From assembly GCF_900116855.1 (NCBI RefSeq), contig NZ_UETD01000003.1, positions 186,001 to 250,000 of the forward strand: 64,000 nt of DNA. The letters run 5' to 3'. The position numbers and the translations under genes are program-made. Every line of letters starts with the position of its first letter. Within the stretch, counting starts at the first letter, position 1. The notes under the pieces were generated by a model. That model searched no databases and had not been told where the DNA came from. It saw only the letters and a program-made list of their open reading frames with translations. Source of the stretch: Ruminococcus flavefaciens (GTDB taxonomy: Bacteria > Bacillota > Clostridia > Oscillospirales > Ruminococcaceae). Shown piece after piece: positions 51,236 through 60,426 of the stretch.

Positions 51236-52690
51236 ATGGCTTTTAAAATACTGAGTGAAGAAGAAAAGCTTTTCATGACGGAGAAGCAGCTTGAGGTTTA
51301 CGAGAAGGAGCTCAGACTCTATAAGGAGCGTCTCGCTTTCGTTGAGCAGGTAGAAAAGATGGAGAGTGCTGAAATAAAGAAGTTCACACCGTCTCTCCGC
51401 CCTATCGGAGAAATAAGCTCTCCCGAACTTGCTCCCTTTGAGAATAAGGGAATAGGCAGGATAGAACTTAAAAAGACGGCGGCTAAGGTCCCCGATACGG
51501 AGCTCTATGCGGCAAGGACCATCTCAAAGACCGATATCACAGGCTTTATCAAGGCAACAGCTCATATCATGGACCGTGCAGGTCTCAACAAGGAGCTGGG
51601 CGGCAGTCTCGCTGAAAAGGCAGCTTCCGCAGGCAGACTTGATACAAGAAATATCAGTATTTCCAAGAAAGCCATCCGTGCCTTCGCACAGAGAAGCTTT
51701 GACTCCTCAGTGGCTGAGAGAAAGGCAGAGCTTACCAAGAAGCCCGTGGCTGAATTCGATATCAGGAGCTTTGCAGCCCCTGAAAGAAAGGTCCCCGAGC
51801 TGAAAAAGACAAGTATCGCTCCCATGACCGCAAGAGAATTTGCGAAGCCTGCGCTGTCGGCTGTTCAGCTTGATATGCCTGCAAGAGCTTCGGTATTCTC
51901 ATCAGCTGTCAGCATGCCCGAGAGAGCGGCTGTAAAGATCAGTATGCCCGAAAAGGCGTCTGTATTCTCGTCGGCAGTCACAATGCCCGAGAGATCAGCC
52001 GTAAAACTCAGTGTGCCTGCAAAGACAGCAGTTCCTGCGGCAGAATTCAGACTTGCTGCGCTCGGTGCGCCCAAGCTGGAGCGCCGTCCCGTCAGGAAGT
52101 ACGACGGCAGACGTTTTGCAATGCCTGCACTCAGCCGTCCCGAGCTGAAAACAGTGACCGCGGCAGCTCCGAAGCTCAGCAGCTTTGAGGCTAAGGCAGT
52201 CAGGGCAGAGCTGGATATGCCGGAGACTATGCCCGCACTGAAGCTTGTGGACTTCCACAAGCCCGAGGTAAGTGCCAAGGTCAGCAAAAAGGCTGTGCCC
52301 GAGATAAAGAGCGCAGAGTTCGAGATGCCTGAGATAAAGGCTCCGAATCTCGTCAAGAGCAGCCGTCCCGAGGTGAAGATAGGAAGCTTCAATGCTCCCG
52401 AGATGCCCGAGATAAGGCTCAGCGTCAATGTCAGCCCCGTAAAGCACGAGTTCACTGTAAAGTCCATGCCCGAGGTAAAGGCTGAGATAAGAAAGCCTGA
52501 GATAATCAGCGGCGACAGACTGGACTTCAGCAAGCTCAACTTCATGGCAGGCTTTGAAAAGAGGGACACATCCGCCCTTCAGGAAAGCATAATCTCAAAG
52601 ACGGAGAAGATAAAGTCCATGGACCTGAAAGGTCTTCAGGACAGCGTTCTCTCCGCATTCAAAAATGATATCAAAGGAACAGAAGTATGA
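51236..52690 (+). CDS. Repeat-rich MPE/MPA protein of the secretion locus
   Basis: The 484-aa product starts with a coiled coil (about 5-40). A long low-complexity region follows, built of imperfect 16-30-residue units such as SMPERAAVKISMPEKASVFS, with Met-Pro-(Glu/Ala) at each start (from about 215 to 440). It is rich in Pro, Ala, Lys and Glu and has no TM or signal peptide. The shape suggests an extended scaffold. Its stop overlaps the next start (ATGA), so it is coupled to essC. I know no type VII component like it. Confidence 0.7.
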   Translation: MAFKILSEEEKLFMTEKQLEVYEKELRLYKERLAFVEQVEKMESAEIKKFTPSLRPIGEISSPELAPFENKGIGRIELKKTAAKVPDTELYAARTISKTDITGFIKATAHIMDRAGLNKELGGSLAEKAASAGRLDTRNISISKKAIRAFAQRSFDSSVAERKAELTKKPVAEFDIRSFAAPERKVPELKKTSIAPMTAREFAKPALSAVQLDMPARASVFSSAVSMPERAAVKISMPEKASVFSSAVTMPERSAVKLSVPAKTAVPAAEFRLAALGAPKLERRPVRKYDGRRFAMPALSRPELKTVTAAAPKLSSFEAKAVRAELDMPETMPALKLVDFHKPEVSAKVSKKAVPEIKSAEFEMPEIKAPNLVKSSRPEVKIGSFNAPEMPEIRLSVNVSPVKHEFTVKSMPEVKAEIRKPEIISGDRLDFSKLNFMAGFEKRDTSALQESIISKTEKIKSMDLKGLQDSVLSAFKNDIKGTEV

Positions 52691-55600
52691 AAAACAATGA
52701 GATAATGATATCCGCAAGGTTTGAGTTCGGCGGCGGGAACAACAGAGAGCTGTCATTCCTTGTGCTGAAGGACATTACACTTAAAGCCTTCTTAGAATCA
52801 TTATACTACGGACTGAAAAAGGCTCAGGGCATGGACGAATGCTCTGAGCTATTCGAGAGATACATAAAGACCCGCAAGGAGATACAGGTGCTGTACACAG
52901 CAAAGGGCAAGCACAGTGTTATCGACCTTAATGATACTGTCGGCAAGGGGGACGAGAAGAAGCGCATATACGACATGGGGCTCGATGAACTTGGCTTCGT
53001 TACCTCGAGCTGCCTGCTCATAACCATGGACAGGACAGTCAGGGCTTCGGGACTTTTCGCCGAGGAGGAAAGCAGCTATATCCTCAGGGAGAATGACTCC
53101 CTCGAATACAATATCAGTACCCGAAGACTCAATGTTATCGAAGCATCTGTTGTTGATATCATCCCTCCAAATGATATGCCTTCAAAGGATAAGTCGTCCA
53201 TACTCGACGTCATTATCCCGACGGTACTTTCTACGGGCGGTATGGTGGGCGCACGTTTCCTCATAATGAAATTCGCAAGAGGTTCGGCAGCAATGGGCAA
53301 CACCATGCTCCTGATGTCGGGAGCTATGGGTATCGTTTCCCTCGTTACCACCCTCTATAATTACATGAAGAAGCGCAGCGAGTACAAGAAGAACCTTGCC
53401 GAGTGGAAGGAGAACTACGAGAACTACATCTCCCGTATAATCCACACCATCAAGGAGTGGCAGGAGAGCGATATCGTATACCTCAACAGCGTATACCCCT
53501 CAATGGACAAGCTCTTTAAGAACACAGCCGAGATAAACGGCATGATATTCGCCCGCTCACAGAACGATAACGACTTCATGAAGATATCTCTCGGCACCTC
53601 CGACGAGGTAAAGCCTCTGTTCGAGATAAAGGCTGAGAAAAAGGACAATATCTACTACGATATCTACTATAAGATGAAGAAGAGCAACGACGGTATCGAT
53701 ATCATCGTGCCGACTTCAAAGAAAAACAGAAAGCTGAAAAAGATGTCTCCAGAGGAGATAGACGAGCAGAACAGAAACAAGTTCCTCCTCACCGACCTTG
53801 CATACAACTTTGCCAATAAGGGCGTTGACAGCAAGAACGGCGGAGAGGTACTCGGCTTCAACTATTTGAGGAGCGATACGGGCAAGAAGCCTCCTCTCCT
53901 CATTGACCTCAAGAACTGCGGCGCACTTGGCGTTATTTCCGACAACTCCGAGACCTCGCACAGCTTCATTCAGCACGTCGTTTTCGAGCTTGCATACTAT
54001 CACTCACCCGAGGACCTTCAGTTCGTGTTCTTTTTCGATAAGGAGAGCGATCCCGAGAAGCAGAACGATATACTCCGAAACTATAAGTACCTGCCCCATA
54101 CCAACGAGCTTTTCGACGGTATCTCGCAGTTCGTATTTGATAAGGACAGCTCGGGCGTTGTGTTCGGACAGCTCCTCAGCCTTATGAACGAGCGCAATCA
54201 GACAGGTGCGGACAGTGACGATTCCGCTCCCGATAACTCAAAGCTGACACAGGTAGTCTGCGTGGTGTTCTACGATTACGACATCAAGGAGACAGGTTTC
54301 TCCAAGTTCCTCCCCGAGGTACCCAAGGAGGGCGAGCCCTATGTTAATTCACTGGGACTTACCTTCATATTCATACAGTCCGTTAAGGACAAGCTGCCGA
54401 AATACTGCGGCAACATTATCAATATCGACCACGACAACGAGGGCGAGAGAAAGGTCAGCCTGCGCTATAACGTGCTGAGCCGTGAGACCCTCAACGTCCT
54501 CAGCGAGGACAAGAACGACCGCAACAAGGTAAAGGATACGGACAACCTCATCGAGTATAAGTATTTCCAGAACAAGTTCATCTTCGGACCCGACAGCTAC
54601 GATGACAGGTTCGCCCTTGCGTACAAGCAGCTCAGCGCTATCTACTATACCCGTATAGCCGAAAACGGAAAGGTTCCATCAATGGTAACTCTTTTCGAGC
54701 TCTACGGCTATAACTCCGAAAAGGTGGAGAACGGCGAGGTAAAGGAGAGCATCAGAGAGAGCTGGCAGAACGTTGACAAGAACGACGTTACAAGGAACCT
54801 GAGAGTTCCCATAGGAAAGAACGAGCACGGTGCCATGTGCCTTGACCTCTATGAAAAGGCGGACGGTCCGCATATGCTGGTGGCGGGAACAACAGGCTCG
54901 GGTAAGTCCGAGACCATCATCACCTATCTCATAGGACTGTGCATGAAGTATTCGCCTATGGACCTCAACCTCATGCTGGTAGATATGAAGGGCGGAGGCT
55001 TCTCCGACCGTCTTGGCGGACTTCCTCACTGTGTGGGCGTAGTTACAGATACCGCAGGCGAGGACGAGGGAACCTCAGCGGCATATATGCTCAAGCGATT
55101 CCTTGAGACTCTCAATGCGGAGATAAAGAAGCGTAAGCTCCTGCTCTCAAGCTTCGGAGTAGATACTGCCGACGCTTACATAAGAGCCCTCCGTCTTATC
55201 AGAAAGATAAAGGCGCTTTCGGATGACCCGGAGCGCAGCGGAGAGGTAGAGAGCCTGACCAAGAAGCTCAACGACAAGCAGAAGGAAATGCTGAAAAAGG
55301 ACGTTTCCGACCTGCCGTCACTGTCACATCTGGTACTGGTAGTAGACGAGTTCACAGAGCTGAAGCGTTTCTCCAGCGAGAGCGACGACGTTGACTTCAT
55401 TGCCGAGATAACCACAATCGCCCGTGTCGGACGAACACTGGGCTTCCATATCATACTTGTATCCCAGAATATCGAGGGTGCTATCACGGACGATATCCGC
55501 GTAAACTCAAAGGCGAGAGTATGTCTGAAGGTAGCTACGAAGCAGGCTTCAAAGGAAATGCTGGGAAGCCCTGCTGCGGCGGCTCCCACCATGCCCCTCA

Positions 55601-55938
55601 ACGGCCGTGCTTACCTGCTGGTAGGTACGGGAAGCAGGTTCGAGTATTTCCAGTCCGCATACACGGGCGCAAACAAGAACCTGAACATCGAGCCTGCGGT
55701 AAATGTTACGCAGGTGCCAAATTCGGGACGCTTCAACAAGGACTTCTATTCATCAAAGAAGGACAATATAATCGAGAAGAAAAAGAGCGCCAATGTCAGC
55801 GAGCATGATACACAGCTCGCATTCATAGTAAACACTATCATCGACATCGGAAAGAATATGGAGAAGCCGAGACAGATATTCCTGCCGCCGCTTCCCAGCG
55901 TCATCATGGACAGCTCTGAATGGGAGGGAACTGAGTGA
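52687..55938 (+). CDS. essC: EssC-type FtsK/SpoIIIE ATPase, membrane and first ATPase part
   Basis: The 1083-aa protein has an N-terminal soluble domain (about 1-165) that could be ubiquitin-like or FHA-like, two TM helices (about 180-230), a D0 domain (LIDLKNCGALGVISDNSETS with YLPHTNELFD, where EssC/EccC proteins have WLPH) and one FtsK-type ATPase: Walker A GTTGSGKS at 734-741, LMLVDMKGGGFSD, and Walker B LVLVVDEFTEL. It lacks the second and third ATPase domains, which the next gene encodes. It is the motor of type VII secretion in the membrane. The start overlaps the preceding gene and the end overlaps the next. Confidence 0.9.
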   Translation: MKNNEIMISARFEFGGGNNRELSFLVLKDITLKAFLESLYYGLKKAQGMDECSELFERYIKTRKEIQVLYTAKGKHSVIDLNDTVGKGDEKKRIYDMGLDELGFVTSSCLLITMDRTVRASGLFAEEESSYILRENDSLEYNISTRRLNVIEASVVDIIPPNDMPSKDKSSILDVIIPTVLSTGGMVGARFLIMKFARGSAAMGNTMLLMSGAMGIVSLVTTLYNYMKKRSEYKKNLAEWKENYENYISRIIHTIKEWQESDIVYLNSVYPSMDKLFKNTAEINGMIFARSQNDNDFMKISLGTSDEVKPLFEIKAEKKDNIYYDIYYKMKKSNDGIDIIVPTSKKNRKLKKMSPEEIDEQNRNKFLLTDLAYNFANKGVDSKNGGEVLGFNYLRSDTGKKPPLLIDLKNCGALGVISDNSETSHSFIQHVVFELAYYHSPEDLQFVFFFDKESDPEKQNDILRNYKYLPHTNELFDGISQFVFDKDSSGVVFGQLLSLMNERNQTGADSDDSAPDNSKLTQVVCVVFYDYDIKETGFSKFLPEVPKEGEPYVNSLGLTFIFIQSVKDKLPKYCGNIINIDHDNEGERKVSLRYNVLSRETLNVLSEDKNDRNKVKDTDNLIEYKYFQNKFIFGPDSYDDRFALAYKQLSAIYYTRIAENGKVPSMVTLFELYGYNSEKVENGEVKESIRESWQNVDKNDVTRNLRVPIGKNEHGAMCLDLYEKADGPHMLVAGTTGSGKSETIITYLIGLCMKYSPMDLNLMLVDMKGGGFSDRLGGLPHCVGVVTDTAGEDEGTSAAYMLKRFLETLNAEIKKRKLLLSSFGVDTADAYIRALRLIRKIKALSDDPERSGEVESLTKKLNDKQKEMLKKDVSDLPSLSHLVLVVDEFTELKRFSSESDDVDFIAEITTIARVGRTLGFHIILVSQNIEGAITDDIRVNSKARVCLKVATKQASKEMLGSPAAAAPTMPLNGRAYLLVGTGSRFEYFQSAYTGANKNLNIEPAVNVTQVPNSGRFNKDFYSSKKDNIIEKKKSANVSEHDTQLAFIVNTIIDIGKNMEKPRQIFLPPLPSVIMDSSEWEGTE

Positions 55939-57677
55939 GCAGAAAGAAAATAGTTTGCACTCTTGGCAAATTCGATATACCCATAATCCAGCTCCAGCCC
56001 GACTTCAACGTTGACCTTCTCGACTCAAATGTCATGGTCTTCGGTGCATCCATGAGCGGCAAGACCACCTTTCTCAAGACCCTTGTGAACATACTCCACA
56101 AGCGTATGAACGAGAAGGAGGAGAGGATATTCATTCTCGACTTCGGCGGCGCTCTCTCGGACTACCGCGATATGCCGCTGGTGTCGGCGTATTTCGACAA
56201 CTCCAACGAGGAGTACGTCAAGAGAGTGTTCAAGATAATGGACAATATCCTCAAGGAGAACATAAAGCTTCTGGGCGGCAGGAACTACCGTGAGGTATCC
56301 GAGGACCAGCCCATACATACCACATTCATCATCGACAATCTCAATGCCTTTACAGAGGAGTCGCGCTATCTTGCTTATCAGGAAAAGCTGCAAAAGCTCT
56401 GCCGTGACGGCCTCTCAAAGGGCATAAGCATAGTTGTCACAGCAGGCGAGACAAAGGGTCTCGGCTCCTATATGGGAAGCTTCAGACAGAAGATAGCCTT
56501 TGAGATGCCTGCGGACAAGTATCTTGATATATTCAACGACAAGGCAGGCTCTGTGGGCAACAACCCGGGACACGGCTTCGCAAATGTCACCATAAAGCCC
56601 GAGAAGATAACAGGTACATTCAAAATGAACCTGCCCTATGAGGTGCAGTGCTTCAAGGCACAGACCTCTGCTGACCCCGACGGAAAAAATGTCACCTTCG
56701 GACAGGGACTGGCAAAGAAATACGACTTTGACAGCGAAACGGGAGAATACCGCAGGCACGTCAGACGTTACCTGACCTTCCCCAAGGAGCTGACCCGCGA
56801 GGAGTACGAAAAGCTGGCACAGAAGCCGGAAAACGAAGTCGAAAAGGTATGCCCCGTCAGCGTGGGACTTGACTATGTTGACTTCTGCCCCGTGACCATT
56901 GACCTTGCCAGAACAAGCACCGTGGCTATATACGGCAAAAAGGAGTTCGGCAAGACCAACCTGCTGAAGCTTCTCCTTGACGGACTTGTGGAGCAGGCGG
57001 ACGAGCTGAGGATGGTGCTCTTCGATGACGGAAGGAACCAGCTGAAGCCCCTGTACGAAAAGTACAGCAGTCAGTGCGACTGTGTGCTCATAAACAGCTT
57101 TGAAAAGCGTGACCTTCCGCTGAAGGACGGCAATGAGGTCAAGGACAGAAAGCTTTCACCCATACAGCAGTTTTACCTCTATCTAAACGAGAATTATATC
57201 GAGCTTGATAAGAGGTTCCTTGCAGGCATTTACGGCGTAAGCGACGCGCTGAAAAAGGAGTATGAGAATATTCCCGACTGCCGCGCGGAGGATACACCGT
57301 TCACGGTGTTCGTTATCCAGAGCAAGCTGGTCTATCTTAACACCCCCGAGGGCAAGAGGTTCATAAACTCCATACTTCCTCAGCTCACAGCAGTTGCGGA
57401 GGAGAGAGGCTTCCTGTTCATATTCTCGGACGTTCAGAAGATAAGCGACGGCGAGCAGAATTCCTTCTTCAACAACAATGTGTCCTATGCCTTCCTGCTG
57501 GACAATATAGCAGAATTCGCAGGCGAGAGAGGTCAGAAGACAGTCTTTGGAAACATGGACGTAAAGACCCTCAAGGAGGACTACGCAAAGTGCGAGCTGG
57601 GCGACGGCTACAGCTACGACATAGAAGCAGATAAACTCATGAAACTTAAATTCATAAAATACGGAAAGGATGATTGA
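55935..57677 (+). CDS. essC: EssC-type ATPase, second part (two ATPase domains)
   Basis: The start is GTG 55935, overlapping the previous stop by 4 nt. The 580-aa soluble protein has two P-loop domains: GASMSGKTTF (Lys43) with FIIDNLNAF as Walker B, and YGKKEFGKTN (Lys340) with MVLFDDGRN. These correspond to the D2 and D3 domains of EssC, which in substrate recognition bind the C-terminal signal. In most Firmicutes they are on the same chain as the membrane part; a split like this is known for the EccCa/EccCb pair of mycobacterial ESX-1. Confidence 0.88.
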   Translation: MSRKKIVCTLGKFDIPIIQLQPDFNVDLLDSNVMVFGASMSGKTTFLKTLVNILHKRMNEKEERIFILDFGGALSDYRDMPLVSAYFDNSNEEYVKRVFKIMDNILKENIKLLGGRNYREVSEDQPIHTTFIIDNLNAFTEESRYLAYQEKLQKLCRDGLSKGISIVVTAGETKGLGSYMGSFRQKIAFEMPADKYLDIFNDKAGSVGNNPGHGFANVTIKPEKITGTFKMNLPYEVQCFKAQTSADPDGKNVTFGQGLAKKYDFDSETGEYRRHVRRYLTFPKELTREEYEKLAQKPENEVEKVCPVSVGLDYVDFCPVTIDLARTSTVAIYGKKEFGKTNLLKLLLDGLVEQADELRMVLFDDGRNQLKPLYEKYSSQCDCVLINSFEKRDLPLKDGNEVKDRKLSPIQQFYLYLNENYIELDKRFLAGIYGVSDALKKEYENIPDCRAEDTPFTVFVIQSKLVYLNTPEGKRFINSILPQLTAVAEERGFLFIFSDVQKISDGEQNSFFNNNVSYAFLLDNIAEFAGERGQKTVFGNMDVKTLKEDYAKCELGDGYSYDIEADKLMKLKFIKYGKDD

Positions 57678-57678
57678 T

Positions 57679-57993
57679 ATGTCAGAATTTGTATCCGCAG
57701 ATATCGAGAAATTCGTACAGTTCGAGACTCAGGCTCAGGAAGCTATCGAGGAGTTCCAGTCCATAAAAGACGACTTCGACGATATAAACAATACCCTCCT
57801 CCGTCAGTGGCAGGGAGCAGGCAAGGATGCCTATGAGCAGGAGTCGAGCCACATTATGGAAAACGTCACAGGTATCGAGACTATCCTCAATACCATCTGT
57901 GACAGCATCATAAAGGACGTCAAGGACGCATACCTCCAGCTCGATGAGGAGCTGGGCGCCTTTAATCAGAATCCTCAGGGAGGGGAACAGTAA
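57679..57993 (+). CDS. WXG100 protein (EsxA-like)
   Basis: The start is ATG 57679, 10 nt after GGAAAGG; an upstream ATG is too close to it. The 104-aa protein has a canonical helical hairpin with LLRQWQGAGKDAYEQE at the turn (Trp-Gln-Gly). It is exported as a homo- or heterodimer and often needed for secretion of effectors. It is the only ESX protein of the four with the true Trp-x-Gly. Confidence 0.9.
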   Translation: MSEFVSADIEKFVQFETQAQEAIEEFQSIKDDFDDINNTLLRQWQGAGKDAYEQESSHIMENVTGIETILNTICDSIIKDVKDAYLQLDEELGAFNQNPQGGEQ

Positions 57994-57996
57994 AAA

Positions 57997-58170
57997 ATGG
58001 GAAGACCAAGCGTCGGCGAGATAAATACCGACAGCATTGAGAAGAAAAAGGTAATGATAAGCAGTCTTACGGAGCTCCCCGAGAAGTCGCCTGAAACAAT
58101 TTTCAATCTTATTTTTTCCGAGGACGGAAGCAAGGAAATGGTGAAGAATGAGCCGAGAGATAAGAGGAAC
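57997..58170 (+). CDS. Small 57-aa protein between WXG100 and kinase genes
   Basis: ATG 57997 is preceded by GGGAGGGG. The peptide begins MGRPSVGEINTDSIEKKKVM and ends KNEPRDKRN, with SSLTELPEKSPETIFNLIFS in the middle; it is soluble and basic. It overlaps the kinase start by 23 nt. The ribosome site and tight packing support a real gene. No family is recognised. Confidence 0.55.
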
Positions 58171-60019
58171 TGATTTCAAATTCACAGTTGATACCTCTCA
58201 TGGTCTCAACAAGGACGGCTTTATCGCCATTGGTACAGAGAGTATCGTTTACAAGGGACTGAAGACCGCCAATGAGGGTGGTCTCCAGTTCTCCTGCGTA
58301 CTGAAATTCAAGCCCCGATATGTTCAGTCGGGGAGTGAGGTCATCGACAGGCTGAAGAAGTTCAAGGAGGAAGAGCTCACCATCTTTGACGACCTTCAGG
58401 AATGCCGTTCCATCGTCCGAATCTTCGACGTTATCGAGGACCTCGGGGACTTCAGTATGCCCTGCGAGCACATTGCAAGCAAGGTCATCAACAGAGACGG
58501 ATATTTCTGTGTGGTGGAGGAGTACATCGACGGATGGTCTCTTGAGGAGTACTGCCGCGAGGAGAGCTGGAAGCTCCGCAAGGCGCAGCAGCTCGAAAAC
58601 GGACTCAGCAGAGTTATCAACTACCACGACTATCCCGAGGAGGAGCGTCAGCGTATCGACCTGAGCTATAAGAACTATGCAAATATCATAAAGTATCAGG
58701 GCGAGATAATACAGTTCATGATAAACCTCTGTGAGATACTTGAATTCGTGACGGAAAAGAAGAATATCCTTCATCTCGACATAAAACCCGAGAACGTCAT
58801 GGTAACAAAGTACGGCAGAGAGCTGGTGCTCATCGACTTCGGACGCGCAAAGCGCATCACTAAGGCAGACAGGTTCGCAAGAGTCAAAATGGCTCCTGCA
58901 AATTACAGCGGCAAGGAGACCGTGGAAAGGATGTTCCAGTACGGGACCCTCGGATATGCTGCTCCCGAATGCTATACGGAAGCCGCTGACGGTTCGGAGT
59001 TCCCGTTCAGACAGCCGCTGGAAAAGGGAAAGATGTCCATTGAAAGCGATATCTTCTCGTTTGGCGCCACATTCTGGGAGTGCCTTAACATCTTCGAGCT
59101 GGTTACGGGCAACAAATGGTTCTCCGGGGAAAGCCACGACTTCTACAAGGCGAACTTCCTCAGCGATGAGGCATACTGCGACAGAGACCTGAGCCTTACA
59201 TCGATACACTACCACAAGAAGCTGGAGAATATCATCCGCACCTGCACAAAGGCGAGGACGACCCACTATCTTGAGGAGGACAACAGGGAGTTCTACCACT
59301 CCTACTCCGAGCTGAAAAAGGACATAGAGGACGCAAGAAATTCCGCCCCGACTATTGTCCGAGCAGAGAATATCAAGGTCAGGAACGCCTTCGGAATGTT
59401 CGGCGTTACAATGGCTGTGGCCACAGCCTTTCTGCTGATGATATTCCTTTACCGACTGGTGGGCTATGGAGTTGCCATGGACAAGTGGGACAGCCTTATG
59501 TCGGGGTATAACGTTACCCGATTCTATAAGCTGGACACTATCTCCACGGACCTCATGAAGACTGCCCCGGGCAGCAAACAGGAGAGTACCTACAATATGA
59601 TATCGGAGTTCACCTATCAGGACGGCGACATAGACGATAAGGAAGCCGCACTGCTGGTAAAGCTCCTGAAGAAAATGAACAGCCGCGAGCATCTCGGCGA
59701 GCATATCGACGAGATGATGATGCACGGCAATCAGAAGAACTTCAGGGAGATAAGCTCCGAGATAATGACATTGGAGCCTGAGACTGAGAGCGACGGCTAC
59801 CGCATTGCCAAGGCTATCTACAATACCGAGGTAGGCAGGACTGATTATATCGAAGCATATGAGCTGCTCGACCGCTACAAGGACGACAGCAGGTTCAGCA
59901 ACGCAGTTATAAAGCTGAGAAACGTTCTGGACAACGATGAGACTATCCGTATGCTTGCCGATTATAAGGGCATCGAAAGATCCGAGATACAGCAGCATCT
60001 CGCTGAGATAGGAGGCTGA
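58148..60019 (+). CDS. EssB-like membrane protein with an intact Ser/Thr kinase domain
   Basis: The 623-aa protein has a Hanks-type kinase at 1-390: IGTESIVYKG as glycine loop, Lys53 (CVLKFKPRY), catalytic HLDIKPENVM with Asp211, and DFG-type IDFGRAK with Asp230, then APECYTEAADG and SDIFSFGATFWECL. One TM helix (about 416-438) leads to a roughly 185-residue extracytoplasmic helical part. This is the topology of EssB/YukC, whose cytoplasmic domain is a dead pseudokinase; here the catalytic residues are present. It should contact EssC and may phosphorylate machine parts. No PASTA repeats are seen, so it is not a PrkC-type receptor. Confidence 0.82.
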   Translation: MSREIRGTDFKFTVDTSHGLNKDGFIAIGTESIVYKGLKTANEGGLQFSCVLKFKPRYVQSGSEVIDRLKKFKEEELTIFDDLQECRSIVRIFDVIEDLGDFSMPCEHIASKVINRDGYFCVVEEYIDGWSLEEYCREESWKLRKAQQLENGLSRVINYHDYPEEERQRIDLSYKNYANIIKYQGEIIQFMINLCEILEFVTEKKNILHLDIKPENVMVTKYGRELVLIDFGRAKRITKADRFARVKMAPANYSGKETVERMFQYGTLGYAAPECYTEAADGSEFPFRQPLEKGKMSIESDIFSFGATFWECLNIFELVTGNKWFSGESHDFYKANFLSDEAYCDRDLSLTSIHYHKKLENIIRTCTKARTTHYLEEDNREFYHSYSELKKDIEDARNSAPTIVRAENIKVRNAFGMFGVTMAVATAFLLMIFLYRLVGYGVAMDKWDSLMSGYNVTRFYKLDTISTDLMKTAPGSKQESTYNMISEFTYQDGDIDDKEAALLVKLLKKMNSREHLGEHIDEMMMHGNQKNFREISSEIMTLEPETESDGYRIAKAIYNTEVGRTDYIEAYELLDRYKDDSRFSNAVIKLRNVLDNDETIRMLADYKGIERSEIQQHLAEIGG

Positions 60020-60024
60020 TGACC

Positions 60025-60375
60025 ATGAGCAGAAGAAGAAATTCAGGCGTTATAAGCCGCTTTCTGGAAAAGCATCTGCTGGTCCAGTATGTTCTTACCT
60101 CCTTCGCAAAGGTACTGCTGGGATTAGTTATTGCAGCAGCGGTGCTCTTTGGCATACTGAAGGCTGTGGGAAAGTATTCCGCGCTGGAGAGCAGGCTTGA
60201 CCTAAAATACGATTCGCCATGGCTGACAGTTCCCATGGCGGCAGCGCTGGCACTTGCCCTGATCGCGCTTGTTATAGGACTTATCCTTTATTTTTACAAG
60301 TATAAGCGCAGCAGGACAAAGAGCAGCTTTTACAATGCTCTCAAGGACATTGTAAATGAAAAACGAAAAGGCTGA
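60025..60375 (+). CDS. Small two-TM protein of the secretion locus
   Basis: The start is ATG 60025, 9 nt after GGAGG; an ATG at 60019 overlaps the kinase stop but is too close to the ribosome site. The 116-aa protein has a basic N-terminus, TM helices at about 27-45 and 68-90, and a basic tail (YKYKRSRTKSSFYNALKDIV). It has the size of EssA, although EssA is usually single-TM. It is probably a membrane subunit. Unassigned. Confidence 0.6.
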   Translation: MSRRRNSGVISRFLEKHLLVQYVLTSFAKVLLGLVIAAAVLFGILKAVGKYSALESRLDLKYDSPWLTVPMAAALALALIALVIGLILYFYKYKRSRTKSSFYNALKDIVNEKRKG

Positions 60376-60426
60376 TGCCTTTACAGGGGAAAGATGATCC
60401 ATTTATAAGAGATTGGAGTGTTTAAA

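Noticed and set aside
51865-52569. Minus-strand 234-codon Ser/Leu-rich frame
   Set aside because: Complement of the MPE repeat region; repetitive composition keeps the opposite frame open.
58109-59998. A 629-codon open frame on the minus strand opposite the kinase gene
   Set aside because: It is antisense to a clearly coding gene, has no family motif and comes from codon bias of the plus-strand gene.
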